Source: CAZWRV01 sp964636325
Lineage (GTDB): Bacteria; Verrucomicrobiota; Lentisphaeria; Victivallales; GWF2-50-93
DNA length: 32,978 nucleotides
Assembly (NCBI GenBank): GCA_964636325.1
Contig: CAZWRV010000071.1
Location: 1-32,978 of the forward strand
Direction: 5' to 3'
Shown: in pieces, positions 1 to 6,660 of the stretch
Position numbering within the stretch: position 1 is the stretch's first letter
How the letters are laid out: each line of letters opens with the position of its first letter
The notes under the pieces: generated by a model
What the model was told of the DNA's origin: nothing
What the model saw: only the letters and a program-made list of their open reading frames with translations
Databases searched by the model: none
Made by a program: the position numbers and the translations under genes

Positions 1-53
1 GACGACAAAGATAACGACAAAGTTCGCGACAAAGATGGGCGAGTTTCAGAGGA
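1..53. repeat. Dispersed 53-bp repeat, copy 1
   Basis: Positions 1-53 match 32000-32052 with a single mismatch, at position 29 (A here, G there). The unit contains three CGACAAAG words. The match may continue left of the window edge. It lies upstream of the GH2 gene, and the other copy lies upstream of the UbiA-like gene. No coding function is apparent. Confidence 0.85.
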
Positions 54-112
54 GAAATCTACCTCCCCTCCGTTGACTAATGGAATCCGCGGTCAAAATT
101 ATCCGGATGCCC

Positions 113-161
113 AATAACCAATAACGAATAACGAATAACCAATAACAAGTAACAAATAACC
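113..161. repeat. Heptanucleotide tandem repeat (AATAACN)x7
   Basis: Seven consecutive 7-bp units of the form AATAACC/G/A occupy 113-161; the sixth unit is AGTAACA. The array ends 14 bp before the GH2 start codon, so it would lie in the leader of that gene. The period is too short and there are no spacers, so it is not a CRISPR array. Confidence 0.85.
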
Positions 162-175
162 CAGGTATATCCACA

Positions 176-2521
176 ATGAACCAGAACCTCGACTTCCTCA
201 TCGGCAGGCAGCTGTCAATCTCGGAACCGGCCGAAGTGCGCCTCAAGGACGGACGCAAGACCACCCTTAATCCGGTGGAATATGTCCCTCAGACGGACTG
301 CGGATGCTCTAAGATTTCTCTTGCAGGCGACTGGAGGGTTATGAAATGGCCCTTCAAGAAGAAGGAGAGGGAGCTTCTTTCCGCGAATGCCGAGGACGGC
401 TCATGGAAGACGGTCCAGCAGCCTGGGAAGGTCTTCTACCAGGATCCGGAGAAACAGGCCGACAAGTACGAGAACTACAACCGCGTCTCGCTCCAGCACG
501 TCGCCGACGAGGACGGCGCGGTCTTGAGGAAGAAGGTGCTGATCCCTCAGGAATGGGAGGGCAAGCTGATCCGCCTCCGCTTCGATTCGATCTATCCGTG
601 CGGGAAGGTTTTCGTCAACGGGCGCGAACTCGGCGGGCACTACAGCGGGCTGACGCCCGTGGAGTTCGACATCACGGGCTTGGTTGCTCCCGGCCGCGAG
701 GCGTCCGTAGCGCTAAGGCTCTACAGGAAGCACAAGTTCGTCAAGATGGACATGGTCCGTCACGCCGCGGAATTCGCAGGAATGGCTCAGCCGGCGTCGG
801 TCTATGCCGTCGAGAAATGCCACATCTCGTCGTATCATCTGCCTTCTTTCCTTAACACCGCTCTCGATCTCGGCACGGTTGAAGGCGAAGTCGTCTTGAA
901 GAATTCCGGAAACGAAGCGGCAAAGGGCATCCTCGAAGTCTCCCTCCGCGAGCTTTCCGGAAGGCAGGTTTCCTCCGCCGTGAGAAACGTCGAAATCCGC
1001 AAGGGCGCGGAAATATCCTGCCCGGTGAAGCTCTCAATCAAAAATCCCGCGCTGTGGAACGACGAGTTCCCGAACCTATACCAGGTGGCAGTTTCGCTCA
1101 AGATTGACGGCCAGACCCCGCAGTGCGTTTCCTTCAAGACCGGATTCAGGCGCTTCGAATTCAAGAACTGCCGCCCGATCCTCAACGGGAACCCCGTCAA
1201 GTTCAGGGGCGTGAACCACCTGACGTACCATCCCGAGGGCGGGATGTATACGCCGCCGGACTGGATCAGGAAGAACCTAGACTTAATGAAGAAGGCGAAC
1301 GTAAACGCCATACGCACGCATTTCCTCGGGCCGCGCTGGCTGGCCGACGTCTGCGACGAACTTGGCATCTACCTTCTGCAGGAGCTCCCCATCGACTGGG
1401 GAACCAACTACATCCATGACTTCGAATGGGTCGGCCCCGCCCTTCAGCGGCTCATGGGCGGAATCCTCCGCGACCGCCACCATCCTTCCGTCATGGTATG
1501 GTCGGTCGGCAACGAGAACATGCCGGAAAGCGCGAAGGTCGCCGACTGGGGATGGAGCCATCTCAAGCTCTACGACAAGTTCGCAAAGACCCTCGATCCG
1601 AACAGGCCCACCATGTTCCCGCCGCCCGGCCCCGCGAACGCGATCAAGGGCATCTTCGAGGTGCGCGTCGGTGACATCGCCGACATCCACTACAACTTCG
1701 ACCTCGTCCACGAGTACAGGAAGACCGGCAAGATCAAGAACCCCAGGGCCTGGACCTGCGAGTTCGAGACAATGACCAAGGAGGAGGCGCTCAAGCGCGG
1801 ATGGAGCGGCACTTGGTTCAGCTCCGAATACGGAATCTTCAACATGATGCCCGACCTGCTCAATGCACCTTACTGCTCGGTCATCTCAAACCTCAAGGAG
1901 GATCCGCTCTCCGGCAAGAACTCACAGCAGGCCTTCATAGACCGCATGAAATACGAGTGGGGGATGCTCAGGGACGACGACACATGCCTCGGCGGCGCAT
2001 ATTTCCCGTGGCTGTGCTCCGGCTCCGGCAGCAATCCCTGGGGCTGGGTCATCTGGGCCGAGGACAATGACTGGGGGGTCGTCACCGCCGACCTTCTGCC
2101 CAAGCAGTTCTTCTGGGCGCTCCGCGTCCTCTTCAGTCCCGTGTCGTTTCCGGAAAGGATCGTCGTGAGGAAAGGGCAGAAGTCCGTCAAATTCCAGATT
2201 AAGAACTTATACAACTCGATTGATCTGAAGGACTGCAAGCTCAGAACCTGCATGGGCAGCGGCTTCTGGATAAGCGCCGTCAGGTGGAAGGACATCAAGC
2301 TCTCCTGCCCGCCCGGCGGAACCGCGACCGTCGAAATCCCGATCTGGAACAAGGGGACTCAGGATGCTCTCGACAAGGACATCCCCTGTGCTTTGAGGTG
2401 CTACCTGATCGACCCAAAGGGATTCAGGCCGATCACCGCCGACATCCTCCTCGTCCCCGAAAGCAAGGACAAGAAGTCCGACGACAACCTCTATGTCGGC
2501 CCCGACGCGAAGGAAAGCTGA
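176..2521 (+). CDS. Glycoside hydrolase family 2 enzyme (beta-galactosidase/beta-glucuronidase type)
   Basis: A 781-residue protein without a signal peptide, so probably cytoplasmic and acting on imported oligosaccharides. It has the GH2 order: a jelly-roll sugar-binding domain (about residues 50-215, with KVFVNGRELGGHYSG), an immunoglobulin-like domain (about 220-325) and a TIM barrel from about 330 (RGVNHLTYHPEGG). The acid/base is likely Glu447 in WSVGNEN. The nucleophile is likely Glu551 in SSEYG, which resembles the TEYG nucleophile motif of beta-glucuronidases. A C-terminal beta domain follows from about 660. The start has only a weak ribosome-binding site (CCAGGT), but no better start is seen. 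The gene converges on the broken ABC ATPase gene. The exact sugar specificity cannot be read from the sequence. Confidence 0.88.
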   Translation: MNQNLDFLIGRQLSISEPAEVRLKDGRKTTLNPVEYVPQTDCGCSKISLAGDWRVMKWPFKKKERELLSANAEDGSWKTVQQPGKVFYQDPEKQADKYENYNRVSLQHVADEDGAVLRKKVLIPQEWEGKLIRLRFDSIYPCGKVFVNGRELGGHYSGLTPVEFDITGLVAPGREASVALRLYRKHKFVKMDMVRHAAEFAGMAQPASVYAVEKCHISSYHLPSFLNTALDLGTVEGEVVLKNSGNEAAKGILEVSLRELSGRQVSSAVRNVEIRKGAEISCPVKLSIKNPALWNDEFPNLYQVAVSLKIDGQTPQCVSFKTGFRRFEFKNCRPILNGNPVKFRGVNHLTYHPEGGMYTPPDWIRKNLDLMKKANVNAIRTHFLGPRWLADVCDELGIYLLQELPIDWGTNYIHDFEWVGPALQRLMGGILRDRHHPSVMVWSVGNENMPESAKVADWGWSHLKLYDKFAKTLDPNRPTMFPPPGPANAIKGIFEVRVGDIADIHYNFDLVHEYRKTGKIKNPRAWTCEFETMTKEEALKRGWSGTWFSSEYGIFNMMPDLLNAPYCSVISNLKEDPLSGKNSQQAFIDRMKYEWGMLRDDDTCLGGAYFPWLCSGSGSNPWGWVIWAEDNDWGVVTADLLPKQFFWALRVLFSPVSFPERIVVRKGQKSVKFQIKNLYNSIDLKDCKLRTCMGSGFWISAVRWKDIKLSCPPGGTATVEIPIWNKGTQDALDKDIPCALRCYLIDPKGFRPITADILLVPESKDKKSDDNLYVGPDAKES

Positions 2522-2567
2522 GTTTCAGCGGACGTCAAGCCTGGGAACACCGGGCCCCAGCTCGGCA

Positions 2568-3813
2568 TCAAACGTTCCGTGTCATGGCCTTGAGTAGCTT
2601 CTCCTGGTCAACCTGGCATTTGCGGAATTCCCCGTTCATGCGCCCTTCGCGCATGACGAGTATCCTGTCCGCAAGCTTGAGCAGCTCCTCAAGCTCGCTT
2701 GAGATGAGCAGGATGGCGCATCCCTCTTCGGCAAGCTCGTCAAGCAGCCGGTGTATCTCCGCCTTCGCCCCCACGTCCACCCCGCGGGTCGGCTCGTCCA
2801 CGATTAGGATTCTGGAGTTGGACGCCAGCCACTTCGCCATCACAAGCTTCTGCTGGTTGCCTCCGGAAAGCGATACCGCAGGCGTGGAAGGGGAGGGGGC
2901 CTTGACCTTCATGCGGATGAAATATTTCTCGGCGAGAAGAGATTCCTGCGAGGATGAAATCCAGCCCCACCGGGACAGCTTTTCGAGGACGGCAAGGGAG
3001 ATGTTTGCGGACGATGACATTTCCAGGACAAGCCCGTGGCGCTTCCTGTCCTCGGGGACAAGGCCGATGCCGCAGGCCATCGCCTCTTCCGGGCTTCCGA
3101 CCGCCGTCTCCTTGCCGCCGACGAATATCTTTCCGGTCCGGCGCTTGTCGAGGCCGAACAGCGCTTCGGATACTTCGGTCCTGCCGGAACCCACAAGCCC
3201 CGCCATGCCAAGGACTTCGCCACGCCTGATTCCGAAGGACAGCGGCTGGAACTTCCCCGGACTTGAAAGGTTTTCCACGCGAAGCTGCTCCGGTGCATCG
3301 TCGGCGGCCTTGTGCCCGGCGTGAAAATCGGCGAACGTCCTGCCGACCATCATCTGGATGAGCGAATCCTTTGACGCCTCCTTGACGGGAACAGTCCCGA
3401 CATGCCGCCCGTCGCGCAGGACTGAGATATTGTCGCAGAGTTCAAAAATCTCGTCGATCCTGCGCGATACGTAGATGCAGGTCACGCCGCTTGCCTTAAG
3501 TGCCCTGATCTGTTCCATCAGTCTTCGCGACTCGACTTCGGAAAGACTGCTTGTTGGCTCGTCGAAGATCAGTATCTCCGCTCCCGGCAAGCTTGGCGTC
3601 GCGGGGAGTTTTGAAAAGCATTTCCTTTCCGGATAGTAAAATCTTCCCGGAGTCGGCCTGATAGATTCCCGCAAGGATCTTACCAAGGGTGCTCTTGCCG
3701 GCGCCGTTCTCGCCCATCAGGGCGTGGCAGGATCCCTTCGCGACGCCCAGGCTCACATCCTCAAGCGCCTGCACGCCTGGGAAGCTTTTGCAGATCCCTC
3801 GGAATTCGATCAT
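2568..3813 (-). pseudogene. Broken sugar ABC transporter ATPase (RbsA/MglA type)
   Basis: Two reading frames together make an RbsA-like tandem ATPase. The start at 3813 gives an intact first Walker A (GENGAGKST) and runs to about KTPRDAKLAG. A second frame resumes near 3590 with the first Walker B (ILIFDEPTSS) and continues to 2568. The second half keeps GLVGSGRTE, LSGGNQQK and ILIVDEPTRGVDV. The family is normally about 500 residues. Here roughly 85 residues of the first domain, including its Q-loop and signature motif, are missing at about 3585-3600, and the junction also shifts frame. The gene starts 7 bp after the stop of the solute-binding-protein fragment, as in ordinary sugar ABC operons. 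No permease gene follows; the 3' end of the GH2 gene is reached instead. Confidence 0.85.
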
Positions 3814-3820
3814 CGCCCCG

Positions 3821-4006
3821 TCACTTTCCGAGCTTCAGGTATTCCTCCTGCACGTCGGAGAAGCCCCATTCCTTGAGCTGCCTCGCCCAGTCGCCGAGGT
3901 TCTCCTTCGTCACCGGGACAAGCTCCATCTCGTTCAGCGCCGGGACTTCCTTGTTGAGGCACTCACGGAAGAGAAGAGCTTCGGCTTGATAATCAGCGGT
4001 TGAAGA
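3821..4006 (-). pseudogene. C-terminal fragment of a sugar-binding protein (RbsB-like)
   Basis: Reading the minus strand, 61 codons run from 4006 to a TGA at 3821-3823, with an in-frame TAA immediately upstream at 4007-4009. The peptide includes ELVPVTKENLGDWARQL and ends EEYLKLGK. PVTKEN is the pattern found near the C-terminus of ribose/rhizopine-type periplasmic binding proteins. Its position 7 bp ahead of an RbsA-like gene fits the usual operon order. The rest of the gene (about 250 residues) is absent. The assignment rests on this short match plus context. Confidence 0.6.
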
Positions 4007-4049
4007 TTATTATAGCCATAATAATCCACATAAATATAAGGTATTAATC

Positions 4050-4496
4050 ATGAGAACCGTGCAGATGATGCTGGATGATAAACGGACAAAAATCGGCATG
4101 GCTTGCATATTGTCCTTTTTGTTTTCCGCCGCAACCTGCCTGGGGGGGGACGCGAAGGATTACTTGAATCTTACCCGCGGAATAAAGCTGCTTGAAGCCA
4201 AGCAATACAGCAAGGCCTTCGAGCTTTTCCAGAAATCCTCGGAGAAGGGTATCCACCATTCAGACTATTATATAGGTTTTATGTATGAGAACGGTCTGGG
4301 CGTGGAAAGGAACATTCCCAAGGCAATAGAATATTATGAGAGAATTTCCGACTTGGTACAAATAAAGGTAATTGTCAATGGCAAAGATGAAGATTTACTC
4401 CTCGACAGGCTCATTATACAATCGAAATTAAGCCTCGGGAATATTTATCTGCAGAGCGATGACAAGGCATTGTTGGATAAGGGATTGCTCAAATAG
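4050..4496 (+). CDS. Short exported Sel1-repeat protein
   Basis: A 148-residue protein. A hydrophobic stretch at about residues 17-31 (GMACILSFLFSAATCLG) follows a basic segment and looks like a signal peptide; the Cys at its end is not in a clean lipobox. One good Sel1/TPR-like unit is visible at about residues 58-95 (AFELFQKSSEKG...YIGFMYENGLGV...IPKAIEYYER), and a second degenerate one runs up to the stop. Sel1 proteins usually have several repeats, so this copy may be truncated: the last residues (DDKALLDKGLLK) stop in the middle of a repeat. The ribosome-binding site is weak (AAGG), and a second ATG at 4068 is also possible. It lies within the decayed region, so function is uncertain. 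Confidence 0.6.
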   Translation: MRTVQMMLDDKRTKIGMACILSFLFSAATCLGGDAKDYLNLTRGIKLLEAKQYSKAFELFQKSSEKGIHHSDYYIGFMYENGLGVERNIPKAIEYYERISDLVQIKVIVNGKDEDLLLDRLIIQSKLSLGNIYLQSDDKALLDKGLLK

Positions 4497-4763
4497 GGCT
4501 GTCATCTGCGAAGGGTGTCTTGCTCGAGGTACGTGCTGGTTTCAGCCTGCACGCCCTGAAGGATACGCAGTTCCGAGAACCGCGCATCCCCCGTTCCCAT
4601 ATTCAGACATCCCCTTCGTGGCAGAAGAGATGTGATGAAATATCGAGTCCTGGAAGGTATTCCAGTTCAGATTTCCGGCGCCCCGCTCTGAAAAGCCACA
4701 TGGGCATCTCCCGTCCATTTATCAGCTCTTCATAGCCGGCAGGTCATGAACCCTGAATGACGG
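4497..4763. other. Gap with possible small coding remnants
   Basis: No intact gene is visible. On the minus strand, 4502-4600 encodes a 32-residue helical-looking peptide (starts MGTGDARFSELRIL, ends LEQDTLRR), and 4603-4737 is open in another frame with plausible amino-acid composition. Both could be remains of one decayed minus-strand gene, in keeping with the neighbours. Neither is recognised. Confidence 0.3.
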
Positions 4764-5072
4764 TCACTCCTTGAAATAGACCAAATATCCGCAGTTGTCG
4801 CAGAATGCCAGCTCCCCCTTGCGCGCCCTGTTGACGGTCTGCGGGGTCATCTTGAGATGGCAGTTGCCGCAGCTGCCCTGCGTGACCGGGACGAACGGCA
4901 CCGTGTCGGCCTTGGTCAGCAGCCTGTTGTAGATCGAGAGCAGATCCTTGGCGACGGGCGCCGCCTTCTCGGCCCTGGCCGCCTGCAGCTTCGCTATTTC
5001 ATCTTTGAGCCTGGCCAGCTCCACGGGTATCATGTCCAGCTTCTTCTTCAGGCTCCTGATGCGGACATCCAC
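4764..5072 (-). pseudogene. Truncated C4-type zinc-ribbon protein (CT398/DUF164-like)
   Basis: The 102-residue open frame ends in a zinc ribbon: CGNCHLKM, then a second pair in CDNCGYLVYF, four cysteines in CxxC pairs. Family members are about 240 residues, with a long N-terminal coiled-coil hairpin followed by this ribbon. Here residues 1-35 (VRIRSLKKKLDMIPVELARL...) look like the start of the coiled coil and are joined in frame to the segment just before the ribbon (DLLSIYNRLL), so about 110-130 residues of coiled coil appear deleted. The 5' end is also missing: homology begins at a GTG (5072) with no ribosome-binding site, directly abutting an IS4 transposase stub. A short product could still be made, but the full protein cannot. 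Confidence 0.65.
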
Positions 5073-5290
5073 TGTGGTAGAGCTTGTCCTTCGTTGCGTT
5101 GAGGCAGGACTCGATGTCCCTGAGGCTCTCCCTGTAGGTCAACTGGGCAAACGCCATGCAATAGTATTGGTCGAGACAGGTGAAGCTCCTCACGCGTCCG
5201 TCGCCCTTGTATTTGTCGAAGCACTTTTGAAATTGGTAGAGGGGGGACGAACTCCATGATTTGGGCGAAAACGGTTTTTCCGCTGTTCAT
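5073..5290 (-). mobile_element. 5' stub of an IS4-type transposase gene
   Basis: From the ATG at 5290 the minus strand reads MNSGKTVFAQIMEFVPPL. After a one-base shift in a run of six C (about 5254-5259) it continues as YQFQKCFDKYKGDGRVRSF and then CMAFAQLTYRESLRDIE...KDKLYHSG. This is the N-terminal DUF4372-type region of IS4-family DDE transposases (family recognised from memory). Only about 70 residues remain. The DDE catalytic domain is absent, and the homology stops at about 5073 where the zinc-ribbon gene begins. It cannot be active. Confidence 0.7.
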
Positions 5291-5444
5291 ATGCCGCACT
5301 TTCGTTGATTGTTTTGTAGGGGTGCGGCAATAGGATATAGTTCGATTTCAAATCGAAAAATCTTTTTGTATAAGTTATGTCTTTGTTTTTTAACATGTTA
5401 CATATTATTAAATAAGGCTCAACCGGACACTGCTGATTTCAAGA

Positions 5445-5479
5445 TTCAAATTCCCAACGCGGCGCGTTTGGAATTTGAA
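5445..5479 (-). terminator. Strong hairpin just after the GspF/PilC gene
   Basis: Arms TTCAAATTCC (5445-5454) and GGAATTTGAA (5470-5479) are perfectly complementary. After one mismatch an inner AACGC/GCGTT stem closes on a GGC loop, giving 15 base pairs in all. It begins 2 bp beyond the stop codon of the minus-strand gene. There is no clear T-tract, so termination is an inference from position. Confidence 0.5.
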
Positions 5480-5481
5480 GC

Positions 5482-6471
5482 TCAAAGCATCCTGTTGACG
5501 TTCGAGTAAAGGTTTGACCAGAATCCGATTATCGTGACGGCCATATAGATTACGATGACAATATATATCGCTTTCGGGATGATGTTCGCCATGAGCTTCA
5601 TGCTTTCCTCCGATTCGTATTGGAATGTCTCTGCGGTCTTGCGGGCCGTCTCGTGGATCTTGCCTGATATCTCGCCGGATTCGAGTATGGCTATAGCCGG
5701 AGAGTCCTTGTCTCCGGGGAAGATGAATGAGAAGAACGCCTCGGTGAAGCTGCAGCCTTCCATTTCGATCCTCGCGGCGGTATCGAGGAACATGCGGCGC
5801 ATGAAGCTGCTGCGGCAGGCGTCCGCGCCGAGGCGGACGGAATTCCTCATCGGCATTCCGGACTCGATCGCCAGGCTGTAGACGTTGAAGAATCTGGCGT
5901 AATCCAGCTTCCTGGCCAAGGTTCCGAATACGGGAATGAAGAGCAGTGCCTTGCTGACTGCGGAAGGGATTTCGAAGTCCAGATACGCTTTAAGGAATTT
6001 AGAGGCGATTAAGAGCGCCAGCAGAAAATATGGAGGGGCGAGGAAGCAGATTATACGCAGAAACACCCCGGGCAAAGTGGCCTGCCCGGTCAAGAAAGAG
6101 ATCAGCGGGATCATCACCGCGGCGAAATGGAAGAGCATGATAGGATAGATCATGTCGGCGATGATCTGGCCCCTCAGCTTCCTCTGAAGCTCGAACCATG
6201 AGGCGATGGATTTGAACACCCTGTCCAAGTGGCCGGTCTCCTCGCCAGCCCTGACCAGCTGGCATTCGAGCTTAGAAAAAAGCCAGGGATATTTCCGCAT
6301 CTGTTCGCTGAAGGTCGTTCCGTCCATTTCCATCTCTTCCGCCATCTCCAGGGCGGGCCTCCTGATAGGCCAGGAATGCCTCTGTCTGAGCGCCTTGGAA
6401 AGCGGAAGGCCGACCTCATACATCGAAGCCATCGAATTGTAAAATTGTATCTTAGCCTTCAGCTTGCCCAT
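5482..6471 (-). CDS. Type II secretion / type IV pilus inner-membrane platform protein (GspF/PilC-like)
   Basis: A 329-residue protein with the two-fold T2SSF architecture. Each half has a helical cytoplasmic domain (about residues 8-125 with SKALRQ...GEETGHLDRVF; about 185-300 with ARFFNVYSLAIESGMPM...ESGEISGKI) followed by membrane segments (about 110-175 and a C-terminal one at about 300-325). It would anchor the assembly ATPase and pseudopilin fibre in the inner membrane. I chose the ATG at 6471 (MGKLKAKIQFYNSMASMYE); the upstream frame to 6531 translates AT-rich intergenic repeat DNA. No ATPase, secretin or peptidase gene is adjacent. Two pseudopilins lie 15 kb away, so it could serve a dispersed secretion machine. 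Confidence 0.82.
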   Translation of the reverse strand: MGKLKAKIQFYNSMASMYEVGLPLSKALRQRHSWPIRRPALEMAEEMEMDGTTFSEQMRKYPWLFSKLECQLVRAGEETGHLDRVFKSIASWFELQRKLRGQIIADMIYPIMLFHFAAVMIPLISFLTGQATLPGVFLRIICFLAPPYFLLALLIASKFLKAYLDFEIPSAVSKALLFIPVFGTLARKLDYARFFNVYSLAIESGMPMRNSVRLGADACRSSFMRRMFLDTAARIEMEGCSFTEAFFSFIFPGDKDSPAIAILESGEISGKIHETARKTAETFQYESEESMKLMANIIPKAIYIVIVIYMAVTIIGFWSNLYSNVNRML

Positions 6472-6660
6472 GGCGGCACCAATGAATTCCAAGTTCCAGA
6501 TAAATATCAAATCTGAAACTTCAATATTCAAACTCTGAATCGCGTCTTTGGGAATTCGTGAATTGGAATTTATTTGCGACTTGGATTTTGGAACTTGGAA
6601 TTTTGGGTTGTCCCGTGACAGGGATGGAGCGTGGCGGCAGGTAAAGCCCTCCTTAGGCCG
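6472..6660. other. Intergenic DNA with repeated AATTCCAA/AACTTGGAATT words
   Basis: This AT-rich gap separates the GspF-like gene from the end of the glycosidase operon. It contains several variants of AATTCCAA / TTGGAATT / AACTTGGAA in both orientations (for example near 6484, 6564 and 6590), similar to words in the hairpin at 5445-5479. At 6655-6668 TTAGGCCG is repeated in tandem at the 3' end of the following minus-strand gene. No promoter is obvious. Confidence 0.5.

Noticed and set aside
113..161. CRISPR-like array
   Set aside because: Units are 7 bp and contiguous with no spacers, so it is a simple tandem repeat.
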